Below the pieces are notes generated by a model that was not told the DNA's origin, ran no database searches, and saw only the letters and a program-made list of their open reading frames with translations. Positions 42,901 through 57,900 of a DNA stretch of 64,000 bases are shown here, in pieces (the stretch's first letter is position 1; each line of letters begins with the position of its first letter). The translations under genes and the position numbers were made by a program. The stretch lies in NCBI GenBank assembly GCA_963978895.1, contig OZ022245.1, positions 1,012,066-1,076,065 on the forward strand, written 5' to 3'. This stretch comes from Erpobdella octoculata. Taxonomy: Eukaryota; Annelida; Clitellata; Hirudinida; Erpobdellidae.

Positions 42901-45900
42901 TAGCAAAACTTTTTGCCGGAAAATCTGTTCGGAGACAAAGTCGTCATCACGCTTATTCCTGAGGACGAAACGAAAGAAATTACCGTTTCTGAACTGACTG
43001 TCAACGTCTGTGGAAAGAGTAAGTAGGACGTTTTTAATAAAGATTTTCATTAATGATTTGTAATTTATTTTTTTCGCTTTTAGTTTCTACCCCAGGACAG
43101 GTTACAACACCAGGAAAGGTTACAACACCAGGAGAGGTTACAACACCAGGAAAGGTTACAACACCAGGTAATCATTCTGCCTGTTATTTGTAGCACGCGT
43201 AAATGACTTTGCTCAATTTTGTTTAAACAAATTGTTTTTTCTTTTCATAGGTACAACGGGCAAGACTACTACTGGTGAAGGTTAGTTTCTTAAAGCAATA
43301 TGTGTGACGAGTCCTTTTTTTCAAAAGATTTTGATGAAAAAAACAAGAATAAATTATCAATAATTAATTTTCAAAGCTAAAACGACAAAAGGGACCACTG
43401 AGGGAGGCACTGTTGTTTCAACCGCTCCAATTCCAACTAGTATGCTTCTAATATTTAGCCAAACGGTGAAGCGTGTCCACAAACTAAACGATCAATTATT
43501 TCTCTTTATTAGAACCGACAAGGTGCGAGGTTGAGCAGATCATCGATAAACCAGGTACAAAAGTAGAGACGACTCCTTTCGTCGAGAATCCTGAATTTCC
43601 GTTGACGTTCAATCCAGCAAACGAAGTTGTAATCACAATCACGCAGGAAGATTCCAAAACAATAATGGACGTTCTACTCAAACCCGAAAACGTCAAACAA
43701 GTTGTTGTAACAGTTGAAAATAATGGTGATGTCGTCAAGACGTTCGATAAGCTTCCAACTCCAACCGGTCAAGAGGTGTGTTAGCTGGAAAAAGCACTTT
43801 TAGTTTAATAAAAAACAATATTTTGTGACTTGCTGGAAATATATTTTCAACATATTTAAAGTCACATTACGTTCATGTCTTAGCAAAACTTTTTGCCGGA
43901 AAATCTGTTCGGAGACAAAGTCGTCATCACGCTTATTCCTGAGGACGAAACGAAAGAAATCACCGTTTCTGAACTGACTGTCAACGTTTGTGGAAAGAGT
44001 AAGTAGCACGTTTTTAATAAAGATTATCATTAATGATTTGTAATTTATTTTTTTCGTTTTTAGAGCCTACCACAGGAGAGGCTACAACACCAGGTAATCC
44101 TTCTGAATTGATTTTTTTTAAGTTTTTGATTTAAAGTCTTAATTCTTTTATAAATTTCGCAAAGTTTCCAAACTTTGTGAAGAATTCACTTTCTAGTAAT
44201 TTAGATTTTTTAATATAACCCGAGTTGTTTGTCAGAAACAATTCCTTTTTGTTCTCTATTGTAGACTTTAATTATTCATTTTTTGAAAAATTTGTTACTT
44301 ATCTTTCATAATTTAATTCCATTTCGCTGGTTTTACTGCAGTCATAACCACAACCAAAGCTGTCACTAAAAGTTCGGTTCCAAGCACATCTTTCCCGTTT
44401 GTTACAAGTTAGGATTTATCATCGTATAGCTTTGGTCTGTTTAATTTTAGATTACTTATTACTGATTTATTTTTTCCAGTACCTTCCAAATGTCTTCTTT
44501 TTGATGCTGTTCAATCACCCACAACTGTTATTCAGACTGTTCCAGATACGCCAAACGTTGAATCTCCATTTGATTTCGTTGCTGGACTTGAGAGTTATCA
44601 GATTATTGTGACTCTTGAAAGTGTTTTTACAATCATGGATGTTATAGTAAAATCTGATAACGTAAAAGAAGTTCAGATATCTATTACAAAGAACGATGAG
44701 GAGGTTTACGATCAAACTCACCCAGCAGTCTTTGACAAAGAGGTAGTGTACACGTTATCTTGCAACGTTATAAATTATGAAAGTTTTAAATTATAACTCA
44801 GATGCCAGTTATAAATTATAACTATTGTAATTTTTCTTGTTTCTTAATTAAATTAACGGTGTTGTTGTCTCTTTTAAGCAAAACTACTTGCCTCGAGAAT
44901 ATAATGGAGATGTTGTCTTATTGACCTTTACACCGCAAGATAAGTCTCTTGGCATTAGCATCACCAGTCTGATCGTTCGTGTCTGCGGAGAAGGTAAGCC
45001 GTTAAAATAAAAATGAATTAGTAAAAAAAGTTTTTGATTGAATATCAATCATCTATTTCTAGGAACAATTCCGACAGAAATCTTTACTACGGGTACAACT
45101 ATTACAACAGGTGATATTTTGCTTTTAACAATTCGATAAACATTATTGATCATTTTTGAATGCCTATTTCTTTTCTCAGGTACTGGAACAACACCACAAA
45201 CACAGACTACGACTTCGGTCACTGCAAAAAGTTGGTCTTTCGTAGAACAAGACCCTTTTAAAGGCATATAAGTTATTAAAATGTTTTAATTTGCAGGTAC
45301 GACGGAAGAAGAAACAAAACTAATCACTAAATGTTAGTTTACACACCACTATAAGTTTTTAAAGTCTGCACATGTACGGGCGCATTGTTAGATTGCTCGC
45401 GCTAGTCAATCTGTGTTAACCCCATTGTTAACCTGTTTGAAGTAGTATTCAATTGATGGGTTTAAGTGTTAAGACAGTGAGCCTGGACCTATCGATGTTA
45501 ACGCGTGTCAAACAAATCCGGTAAAAAACAACGTGCCCTAGATACTAGGTAATAACAAAAAAAAGAAACCAAACCAATCACGCTCAACGTGAAATTTATT
45601 ACTTCGTTTCAGCTACCGCTCCCATCTGTCGATTGGTGAACACCATCGAGTCTGGCGACACACAAGTCATACCTGGAACAGATACAAAAATAGAAAACAC
45701 CTACCAATTTGGTCTATATGATACGCCTTCCATTCGAGTGGTGATGATGGATGTATCAGAAGTGATGAACGTTATATTCAAAGCCTCACAAATCGCTACC
45801 ATTGCTGTCACGTTCCAAAATACCGGTATGCCAGACGTAGTCAGAACCGAAAAACTAGATAAAGATGGAGTATGTCCGAGTTCTTTTTTTTAAGAATTAT

Positions 45901-48900
45901 TATTATCACAAATATTTACATGCTTTTTTATAATGTTCTCAAAAGCATGGAGAGCCGTCAGAGAAATTAAATAATTAAAAATGAATTAAAATTTAAAGCC
46001 GAAAAATGAAAGGATAAATATAATATGACATAGTAATATAGTGTTGCTATTAGTGTCATTTAGTACTATCAATTTTACAGTGGAATGAGTAGCACAATCA
46101 ATTAATTTAGCAAATTAATGCAATTAGCATGGTCAATACAATTTTAATTGCTCATTACATCTTTTATTATTTTCTATACATGAATGTTCTCTTTTTTCAT
46201 TGTTTTTTTTTAATTTTTTTAAACAGATTGTAACAATCCCGGTAAATGTTTATGCAAAAGAAGTTTTGATTGAATTCGGTCCGAAAGATGGAGAACCAGT
46301 TTCAACCATTACAGATCTGGAAGTTTTGATATGTGGTCCTGTAGTTACAGGTAACATTCCTCACACCATTAATGTTGAACATCTGTTTTGTCACTAATGA
46401 GTCAGATTGCCAGATAATAATTTTATAACAATGCATATATAACTATTTGTTTACACTAAAGGTACAACTCCAACTCCAACTATAACGAGTGAGTAATTGT
46501 TACTAATAGGAGTATTTGAATTGAAAATTAGTTTTTTTTTACATAAGTGGCATCGAAATATTTTTGCAGCTCCGTTCACGGGACCGATGACGACGTCAGG
46601 TAAAAATTACATCTTAATTTTTGCGACGAATGATTAGCGTAAATCTGTAACGACAATTCTACGACTCATTTGTTGCAAATACTTTTGCAGAGATAATCCT
46701 AGAAGAGCTGAAATGTAAAGACATAGTACTAAATGACAGAGAACTGGTAAAGTTCTCAACTACGCCAGAGACCGTGATGGTGGAAGAACGACTCTTTACA
46801 TTCCCACCGGGATCCACTGAAAAAGCAGAAATCTTGATCGAGTTTGCCGAACCTGCGGTTCTTCTCACTATGAATTTTACAGTGGAAAACGGTAAAAAAG
46901 CTCAGCTTCTTTCAAAGACAGTGGAGCAACCCAAGGGAAGGCTTTCGATTTTCTCTCAGCCAAAAGATAACAAGGTGTATTGACATTAACTTAATTGATG
47001 AACAATTTGTGTTATTTTTGAAGTGCAGTTTTGCAGTGGGGTGCTGCATTTAGTTAAGAACGTACAATCTAACGCCAGGAACTTTTCGAGCATATAGGAT
47101 GACAAGGTTTTTTTTTAATGTACCAAACCTCATTCGCAGATGGGAAACTGGCACTTACCAGCATGTGTTGTGCTAGACTTGACTGCCTGGTGTCTGCAAA
47201 TTGGATGCATTAACCCCCCCTCAACTGGCTCTTTATTGATTTTTTACTCCTAGTCAAGTAGTCTGATGAACTATTACTTAACCGAGTTATTGAGAAATAA
47301 TGTTACCCAAAATGTATTTAGACAAAAACATGGTAGTGATTAAAGTGATAGGTTGAGGTTTATTAAATTAGTGTTTTTTAAAGTTCTTTTGCTTTATTGG
47401 GCTGTTTGCAAAGTGGATAAATATTTTTATGGTGGCAGACAAACGTTACCAGTAAAAATTTATAAAACTAAATAGCTTGCATATTTATAATATCATTAAT
47501 CTTACTTAGTTTAGTTTTGCTACTGTTAACATCCAGAGTGCAAAAATAGCAGAATTACTAAATTCTACAGTGTTAAAAAATATTTTCCGAAGTTTTTTTT
47601 GTAAAAATTACATTGACTGTTATTTTTACTTTCTGCAGGTTCTCAAGATCATGGCTGTTATAAACGTTACACAAATCGAAATGACAGTCACGCGCAATGA
47701 CAAGTCCAAGCCAATGGTAGTGAAGATACTGGGAATCGGCACCTGCCGAGAGTGTAAGTTTGTTTTAGTTTTAGTTTCAGTTGAAGGAATAAAACTTTTA
47801 GCACTTTTGGCTAGTTCATATGCCTAATTCAGTATGTAAAAAAGTGTTATAATTTTAACAGACATCCCGAGTGAATCAACAACTCAAGTTGCCACGACAT
47901 GTTAGTAATTGAAAAGTTTGAAAAAAAAATGTTTTCGTGTGTTTAAATTTTTTTTTCAAACATTTTCGACGTAAAAAAGCTACTTAAATATAATCTTTTG
48001 ATCAAGCATATGCTTCTACTGCAAACTCTAACCTCAACAGATATTAAATAATTATAACAAAAATCGTTTACTTATTTATTCATATAATGAATTAACTCAT
48101 TTTAGTAACGTAGTTGTTTAGAATGAGTCTTATAGGCTTTTTAAGTTCATAAAAATAATCAGATTTAACAAAACACAGCTCCGCCCATAACTGGAAAACC
48201 AACGTCCTCAGAAAAACCGCTGACAACAATTCCGACAATTATCGTAGAAACAAGAACATATACACAAGGTAATAATTGCATAATCATTTTAAAGTTTAGA
48301 CCATACAAATCTTGTAATGGGGTTCCCCAACTAAACTTTTATATATGTCGCATTTATTTTTATTTTAAACCGAAAGTTATTCTGAAACATCACACAATAT
48401 TTTAAAACTGTGAAAATCATGATTTTTAAATTCAACTAAAAAAACTTTATTGATTCATGTAGTCATATATCTGCATTTACAAGCTATAAGATTTCGAAAA
48501 AGGCATCACTGTCATCTGAAAATTTCAAATTGTATTAAACAAAATTGGTTCTGGAAGTGACAACGTGTACAACCTTTTTTACAGGAAAACTAGTAACAGG
48601 TGAAGAAACGACAACTACAAAAACTGCAGGTGACTAATTTTACCTATAGTAATATTTCACAAATATTAGACACAAGAAAAAAATTCATTCTACTTAAATA
48701 TAATGTTTGTAAGTCCATTAAACAATAAAATCACTCACGCTGCTCAGTCTAACTTAACCTTTCAATATTTACTGGTCGGCAAATAGATAACAGTTTTGTG
48801 ACTATTATTAATGGGGTTTAACCCATCTTGATTTTAGATACACATGTAGGTAATGCGTGGATCGCGATTCATTCATATCGCTGCTGTGTATATTTCAAAG

Positions 48901-51900
48901 CTGTGCCGTATTATTGATGTATAATTGGAGTTTGTTTAAACAAATTGTTTTTTAACGCAATGTCGTCGCTTTTTTAAAAAGATTTTGCTTAAAAAAACAA
49001 GCATGACTTATAATTAATTAATTAATACTACGGGCAAACCTACAGGCAAAGGTTAGTTTTTAAAGTAATATCAGTTTTTGTCAAATATTTTTGATGAAAC
49101 AAAACAATGCGTGTGATGAGTCGGTTTTTTTTAAGTTTTTGATAAAAAAAACAAGCATGCATTATATATAATCAATTTTTCATAGCTACATCGACAAAAG
49201 GGACCACTGAGGGAGGCACTGTTGTTTCAACCGCTCCAATTCCAACTAGTATGCTTCTAATATTTAGCCAAACGGTGAAGCGTGTCCACAAACTAAACGA
49301 TCAATTATTTCTCTTTATTAGAACCGACAAGGTGCGAGGTTGAGCAGATCATCGATAAACCAGGTACAAAAGTAGAGACGACTCCTTTCGTCGAGAATCC
49401 GGAATTTCCGTTGACGTTCAATCCAGCAAACGAAGTTGTAATCACAATCACGCAGGAAGATTCCAAAACAATTATGGACGTTCTACTCAAACCCGAAAAC
49501 GTCAAACAAGTTGTTGTAACAGTTGAAAATAATGGTGATGTCGTCAAGACGTTCGATAAGCTTCCAACTCCAACCGGTCAAGAGGTGTGTTTTAGCTCGA
49601 AAAAGCACTTTTAGTTTAATAAAAAACAATATTTTGTGACTTGATGGAAATATATTTTCAACATATTTAAAGTCACATTACGTTCATGTCTTAGCAAAAC
49701 TTTTTGCCGGAAAATCTGTTCGGAGACAAAGTCGTCATCACGCTTATTCCTGAGGACGAAACGAAAGAAATCACCGTTTCTGAACTGACTGTCAACGTCT
49801 GTGGAAAGAGTAAGTAGGACGTTTTTAATAAAGATTTTTACTAATGATTTGTAATTTATTTTTTTCGCTTTTAGTTTCTACCCCAGGACAGGTTACAACA
49901 CCAGGAAAGGTTACAACACCAGGAGAGGTTACAACACCAGGAAAGGTTACAACACCAGGTAATCATTCTGCCTGTTACTTGTAGCACGCGTAAATGACTT
50001 TGCTCAATTTTGTTTAAACAAATTGTTTTTTGTTTTCATAGGTACAACGGGCAAGACTACTACTGGTGAAGGTTAGTTTCTTAAAGCAATATGTGTGACG
50101 AGTCCTTTTTTTCAAAAGATTTTGATGAAAAAAACAAGAATAAATTATCAATAATTAATTTTCAAAGCTAAAACGACAAAAGGGACCACTGAGGGAGGCA
50201 CTGTTGTTTCAACCGCTCCAATTCCAACTAGTATGCTTCTAATATTTAGCCAAACGGTGAAGCGTGTCCACAAACTAAACGATCAATTATTTCTCTTTAT
50301 TAGAACCGACAAGGTGCGAGGTTGAGCAGATCATCGATAAACCAGGTACAAAAGTAGAGACGACTCCTTTCGTCGAGAATCCGGAATTTCCGTTGACGTT
50401 CAATCCAGCAAACGAAGTTGTAATCACAATCACGCAGGAAGATTCCAAAACAATTATGGACGTTCTACTCAAACCCGAAAACGTCAAACAAGTTGTTGTA
50501 ACAGTTGAAAATAATGGTGATGTCGTCAAGACGTTCGATAAGCTTCCAACTCCAACCGGTCAAGAGGTGTGTTTTAGCTGGAAAAAGCACTTTTAGTTTA
50601 ATAAAAAACAATATTTTGTGACTTGATGGAAATATATTTTCAACATATTTAAAGTCACATTACGTTCATGTCTTAGCAAAACTTTTTGCCGGAAAATCTG
50701 TTCGGAGACAAAGTCGTCATCACGCTTATTCCTGAGGACGAAACGAAAGAAATCACCGTTTCTGAACTGACTGTCAACGTCTGTGGAAAGAGTAAGTAGG
50801 ACGTTTTTAATAAAGATTTTTACTAATGATTTGTAATTTATTTTTTTCGCTTTTAGTTTCTACCCCAGGACAGGTTACAACACCAGGAAAGGTTACAACA
50901 CCAGGAGAGGTTACAACACCAGGAAAGGTTACAACACCAGGTAATCATTCTGCCTGTTACTTGTAGCACGCGTAAATGACTTTGCTCAATTTTGTTTAAA
51001 CAAATTGTTTTTTGTTTTCATAGGTACAACGGGCAAGACTACTACTGGTGAAGGTTAGTTTCTTAAAGCAATATGTGTGACGAGTCCTTTTTTTCAAAAG
51101 ATTTTGATGAAAAAAACAAGAATAAATTATCAATAATTAATTTTCAAAGCTAAAACGACAAAAGGGACCACTGAGGGAGGCACTGTTGTTTCAACCGCTC
51201 CAATTCCAACTAGTATGCTTCTAATATTTAGCCAAACGGTGAAGCGTGTCCACAAACTAAACGATCAATTATTTCTCTTTATTAGAACCGACAAGGTGCG
51301 AGGTTGAGCAGATCATCGATAAACCAGGTACAAAAGTAGAGACGACTCCTTTCGTCGAGAATCCGGAATTTCCGTTGACGTTCAATCCAGCAAACGAAGT
51401 TGTAATCACAATCACGCAGGAAGATTCCAAAACAATTATGGACGTTCTACTCAAACCCGAAAACGTCAAACAAGTTGTTGTAACAGTTGAAAATAATGGT
51501 GATGTCGTCAAGACGTTCGATAAGCTTCCAACTCCAACCGGTCAAGAGGTGTGTTTTAGCTGGAAAAAGCACTTTTAGTTTAATAAAAAACAATATTTTG
51601 TGACTTGATGGAAATATATTTTCAACATATTTAAAGTCACATTACGTTCATGTCTTAGCAAAACTTTTTGCCGGAAAATCTGTTCGGAGACAAAGTCGTC
51701 ATCACGCTTATTCCTGAGGACGAAACGAAAGAAATCACCGTTTCTGAACTGACTGTCAACGTCTGTGGAAAGAGTAAGTAGGACGTTTTTAATAAAGATT
51801 TTTACTAATGATTTGTAATTTATTTTTTTCGCTTTTAGTTTCTACCCCAGGACAGGTTACAACACCAGGAAAGGTTACAACACCAGGAGAGGTTACAACA

Positions 51901-54900
51901 CCAGGAAAGGTTACAACACCAGGTAATCATTCTGCCTGTTACTTGTAGCACGCGTAAATGACTTTGCTCAATTTTGTTTAAACAAATTGTTTTTTGTTTT
52001 CATAGGTACAACGGGCAAGACTACTACTGGTGAAGGTTAGTTTCTTAAAGCAATATGTGTGACGAGTCCTTTTTTTCAAAAGATTTTGATGAAAAAAACA
52101 AGAATAAATTATCAATAATTAATTTTCAAAGCTAAAACGACAAAAGGGACCACTGAGGGAGGCACTGTTGTTTCAACCGCTCCAATTCCAACTAGTATGC
52201 TTCTAATATTTAGCCAAACGGTGAAGCGTGTCCACAAACTAAACGATCAATTATTTCTCTTTATTAGAACCGACAAGGTGCGAGGTTGAGCAGATCATCG
52301 ATAAACCAGGTACAAAAGTAGAGACGACTCCTTTCGTCGAGAATCCGGAATTTCCGTTGACGTTCAATCCAGCAAACGAAGTTGTAATCACAATCACGCA
52401 GGAAGATTCCAAAACAATTATGGACGTTCTACTCAAACCCGAAAACGTCAAACAAGTTGTTGTAACAGTTGAAAATAATGGTGATGTCGTCAAGACGTTC
52501 GATAAGCTTCCAACTCCAACCGGTCAAGAGGTGTGTTTTAGCTGGAAAAAGCACTTTTAGTTTAATAAAAAACAATATTTTGTGACTTGATGGAAATATA
52601 TTTTCAACATATTTAAAGTCACATTACGTTCATGTCTTAGCAAAACTTTTTGCCGGAAAATCTGTTCGGAGACAAAGTCGTCATCACGCTTATTCCTGAG
52701 GACGAAACGAAAGAAATCACCGTTTCTGAACTGACTGTCAACGTCTGTGGAAAGAGTAAGTAGGACGTTTTTAATAAAGATTTTTACTAATGATTTGTAA
52801 TTTATTTTTTTCGCTTTTAGTTTCTACCCCAGGACAGGTTACAACACCAGGAAAGGTTACAACACCAGGAGAGGTTACAACACCAGGAGAGGTTACAACA
52901 CCAGGAAAGGTTACAACACCAGGTAATCATTCTGCCTGTTACTTGTAGCACGCGTAAATGACTTTGCTCAATTTTGTTTAAACAAATTGTTTTTTGTTTT
53001 CATAGGTACAACGGGCAAGACTACTACTGGTGGAGGTTAGTTTCTTAAAGCAATATGTGTGACGAGTCCTTTTTTTCAAAAGATTTTGATGAAAAAAACA
53101 AGAATAAATTATCAATAATTAATTTTCAAAGCTAAAACGACAAAAGGGACCACTGAGGGAGGCACTGTTGTTTCAACCGCTCCAATTCCAACTAGTATGC
53201 TTCTAATATTTAGCCAAACGGTGAAGCGTGTCCACAAACTAAACGATCAATTATTTCTCTTTATTAGAACCGACAAGGTGCGAGGTTGAGCAGATCATCG
53301 ATAAACCAGGTACAAAAGTAGAGACGACTCCTTTCGTCGAGAATCCGGAATTTCCGTTGACGTTCAATCCAGCAAACGAAGTTGTAATCACAATCACGCA
53401 GGAAGATTCCAAAACAATTATGGACGTTCTACTCAAACCCGAAAACGTCAAACAAGTTGTTGTAACAGTTGAAAATAATGGTGATGTCGTCAAGACGTTC
53501 GATAAGCTTCCAACTCCAACCGGTCAAGAGGTGTGTTTTAGCTGGAAAAAGCACTTTTAGTTTAATAAAAAACAATATTTTGTGACTTGATGGAAATATA
53601 TTTTCAACATATTTAAAGTCACATTACGTTCATGTCTTAGCAAAACTTTTTGCCGGAAAATCTGTTCGGAGACAAAGTCGTCATCACGCTTATTCCTGAG
53701 GACGAAACGAAAGAAATCACCGTTTCTGAACTGACTGTCAACGTCTGTGGAAAGAGTAAGTAGGACGTTTTTAATAAAGATTTTCATTAATGATTTGTAA
53801 TTTATTTTTTTCGCTTTTAGTTTCTACCCCAGGACAGGTTACAACACCAGGAAAGGTTACAACACCAGGAGAGGTTACAACACCAGGAGAGGTTACAACA
53901 CCAGGAAAGGTTACAACACCAGGTAATCATTCTGCCTGTTACTTGTAGCACGCGTAAATGACTTTGCTCAATTTTGTTTAAACAAATTGTTTTTTGTTTT
54001 CATAGGTACAACGGGCAAGACTACTACTGGTGGAGGTTAGTTTCTTAAAGCAATATGTGTGACGAGTCCTTTTTTTCAAAAGATTTTGATGAAAAAAACA
54101 AGAATAAATTATCAATAATTAATTTTCAAAGCTAAAACGACAAAAGGGACCACTGAGGGAGGCACTGTTGTTTCAACCGCTCCAATTCCAACTAGTATGC
54201 TTCTAATATTTAGCCAAACGGTGAAGCGTGTCCACAAACTAAACGATCAATTATTTCTCTTTATTAGAACCGACAAGGTGCGAGGTTGAGCAGATCATCG
54301 ATAAACCAGGTACAAAAGTAGAGACGACTCCTTTCGTCGAGAATCCGGAATTTCCGTTGACGTTCAATCCAGCAAACGAAGTTGTAATCACAATCACGCA
54401 GGAAGATTCCAAAACAATTATGGACGTTCTACTCAAACCCGAAAACGTCAAACAAGTTGTTGTAACAGTTGAAAATAATGGTGATGTCGTCAAGACGTTC
54501 GATAAGCTTCCAACTCCAACCGGTCAAGAGGTGTGTTTTAGCTGGAAAAAGCACTTTTAGTTTAATAAAAAACAATATTTTGTGACTTGATGGAAATATA
54601 TTTTCAACATATTTAAAGTCACATTACGTTCATGTCTTAGCAAAACTTTTTGCCGGAAAATCTGTTCGGAGACAAAGTCGTCATCACGCTTATTCCTGAG
54701 GACGAAACGAAAGAAATCACCGTTTCTGAACTGACTGTCAACGTCTGTGGAAAGAGTAAGTAGGACGTTTTTAATAAAGATTTTCATTAATGATTTGTAA
54801 TTTATTTTTTTCGCTTTTAGTTTCTACCCCAGGACAGGTTACAACACCAGGAAAGGTTACAACACCAGGAGAGGTTACAACACCAGGAGAGGTTACAACA

Positions 54901-57900
54901 CCAGGAAAGGTTACAACACCAGGTAATCATTCTGCCTGTTACTTGTAGCACGCGTAAATGACTTTGCTCAATTTTGTTTAAACAAATTGTTTTTTGTTTT
55001 CATAGGTACAACGGGCAAGACTACTACTGGTGGAGGTTAGTTTCTTAAAGCAATATGTGTGACGAGTCCTTTTTTTCAAAAGATTTTGATGAAAAAAACA
55101 AGAATAAATAATCAATAATTAATTTTCAAAGCTAAAACGACAAAAGGGACCACTGAGGGAGGCACTGTTGTTTCAACCGCTCCAATTCCAACTAGTATGC
55201 TTCTAATATTTAGCCAAACGGTGAAGCGTGTCCACAAACTAAACGATCAATTATTTCTCTTTATTAGAACCGACAAGGTGCGAGGTTGAGCAGATCATCG
55301 ATAAACCAGGTACAAAAGTAGAGACGACTCCTTTCGTCGAGAATCCGGAATTTCCGTTGACGTTCAATCCAGCAAACGAAGTTGTAATCACAATCACGCA
55401 GGAAGATTCCAAAACAATTATGGACGTTCTACTCAAACCCGAAAACGTCAAACAAGTTGTTGTAACAGTTGAAAATAATGGTGATGTCGTCAAGACGTTC
55501 GATAAGCTTCCAACTCCAACCGGTCAAGAGGTGTGTTTTAGCTGGAAAAAGCACTTTTAGTTTAATAAAAAACAATATTTTGTGACTTGATGGAAATATA
55601 TTTTCAACATATTTAAAGTCACATTACGTTCATGTCTTAGCAAAACTTTTTGCCGGAAAATCTGTTCGGAGACAAAGTCGTCATCACGCTTATTCCTGAG
55701 GACGAAACGAAAGAAATCACCGTTTCTGAACTGACTGTCAACGTCTGTGGAAAGAGTAAGTAGGACGTTTTTAATAAAGATTTTCATTAATGATTTGTAA
55801 TTTATTTTTTTCGCTTTTAGTTTCTACCCCAGGACAGGTTACAACACCAGGAAAGGTTACAACACCAGGAGAGGTTACAACACCAGGAGAGGTTACAACA
55901 CCAGGAAAGGTTACAACACCAGGTAATCATTCTGCCTGTTACTTGTAGCACGCGTAAATGACTTTGCTCAATTTTGTTTAAACAAATTGTTTTTTGTTTT
56001 CATAGGTACAACGGGCAAGACTACTACTGGTGGAGGTTAGTTTCTTAAAGCAATATGTGTGACGAGTCCTTTTTTTCAAAAGATTTTGATGAAAAAAACA
56101 AGAATAAATTATCAATAATTAATTTTCAAAGCTAAAACGACAAAAGGGACCACTGAGGGAGGCACTGTTGTTTCAACCGCTCCAATTCCAACTAGTATGC
56201 TTCTAATATTTAGCCAAACGGTGAAGCGTGTCCACAAACTAAACGATCAATTATTTCTCTTTATTAGAACCGACAAGGTGCGAGGTTGAGCAGATCATCG
56301 ATAAACCAGGTACAAAAGTAGAGACGACTCCTTTCGTCGAGAATCCGGAATTTCCGTTGACGTTCAATCCAGCAAACGAAGTTGTAATCACAATCACGCA
56401 GGAAGATTCCAAAACAATTATGGACGTTCTACTCAAACCCGAAAACGTCAAACAAGTTGTTGTAACAGTTGAAAATAATGGTGATGTCGTCAAGACGTTC
56501 GATAAGCTTCCAACTCCAACCGGTCAAGAGGTGTGTTTTAGCTGGAAAAAGCACTTTTAGTTTAATAAAAAACAATATTTTGTGACTTGATGGAAATATA
56601 TTTTCAACATATTTAAAGTCACATTACGTTCATGTCTTAGCAAAACTTTTTGCCGGAAAATCTGTTCGGAGACAAAGTCGTCATCACGCTTATTCCTGAG
56701 GACGAAACGAAAGAAATCACCGTTTCTGAACTGACTGTCAACGTCTGTGGAAAGAGTAAGTAGGACGTTTTTAATAAAGATTTTCATTAATGATTTGTAA
56801 TTTATTTTTTTCGCTTTTAGTTTCTACCCCAGGACAGGTTACAACACCAGGAAAGGTTACAACACCAGGAGAGGTTACAACACCAGGAAAGGTTACAACA
56901 CCAGGTAATCATTCTGCCTGTTACTTGTAGCACGCGTAAATGACTTTGCTCAATTTTGTTTAAACAAATTGTTTTTTGTTTTCATAGGTACAACGGGCAA
57001 GACTACTACTGGTGGAGGTTAGTTTCTTAAAGCAATATGTGTGACGAGTCCTTTTTTTCAAAAGATTTTGATGAAAAAAACAAGAATAAATTATCAATAA
57101 TTAATTTTCAAAGCTAAAACGACAAAAGGGACCACTGAGGGAGGCACTGTTGTTTCAACCGCTCCAATTCCAACTAGTATGCTTCTAATATTTAGCCAAA
57201 CGGTGAAGCGTGTCCACAAACTAAACGATCAATTATTTCTCTTTATTAGAACCGACAAGGTGCGAGGTTGAGCAGATCATCGATAAACCAGGTACAAAAG
57301 TAGAGACGACTCCTTTCGTCGAGAATCCGGAATTTCCGTTGACGTTCAATCCAGCAAACGAAGTTGTAATCACAATCACGCAGGAAGATTCCAAAACAAT
57401 TATGGACGTTCTACTCAAACCCGAAAACGTCAAACAAGTTGTTGTAACAGTTGAAAATAATGGTGATGTCGTCAAGACGTTCGATAAGCTTCCAACTCCA
57501 ACCGGTCAAGAGGTGTGTTTTAGCTGGAAAAAGCACTTTTAGTTTAATAAAAAACAATATTTTGTGACTTGATGGAAATATATTTTCAACATATTTAAAG
57601 TCACATTACGTTCATGTCTTAGCAAAACTTTTTGCCGGAAAATCTGTTCGGAGACAAAGTCGTCATCACGCTTATTCCTGAGGACGAAACGAAAGAAATC
57701 ACCGTTTCTGAACTGACTGTCAACGTCTGTGGAAAGAGTAAGTAGGACGTTTTTAATAAAGATTTTCATTAATGATTTGTAATTTATTTTTTTCGCTTTT
57801 AGTTTCTACCCCAGGACAGGTTACAACACCAGGAAAGGTTACAACACCAGGAGAGGTTACAACACCAGGAAAGGTTACAACACCAGGTAATCATTCTGCC

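Larger units (their letters stand above)
14201..44093 (+). repeat. Array 1: 31 tandem copies of a five-exon unit (944-1018 bp)
   Basis: Unit (exon 1) starts are 14201, 15183, 16127, 17109, 18091, 19073, 20019, 21001, 21947, 22929, 23873, 24855, 25837, 26819, 27765, 28747, 29693, 30675, 31621, 32603, 33585, 34567, 35549, 36531, 37513, 38531, 39513, 40495, 41513, 42531 and 43513. Spacing is 982 in most, 944 or 946 where the linker has two hexapeptides, and 1018 where it has six. Exons, introns and splice sites are nearly identical between copies, and all copies keep an intact frame. The last unit joins a diverged 30-nt linker (44064-44093, [10 protein letters not shown]) instead of the usual one. 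Confidence 0.97.

Noticed and set aside
14201..44093. CRISPR array or satellite DNA
   Set aside because: The period is about 1 kb with coding exons, conserved splice sites and intact frames. There are no short direct repeats with unique spacers, and the sequence is eukaryotic.
45360..45440. Short inverted repeat (AGATTG...CAATCT) as a regulatory RNA or terminator
   Set aside because: The stem is only about six pairs in an AT-rich intron; this is expected by chance.
48838..48849. Possible 12-nt in-phase micro-exon (AG before ATACACATGTAG, GT after)
   Set aside because: Borders and phase would fit, but it is too short to support by sequence alone and encodes no linker-like sequence.
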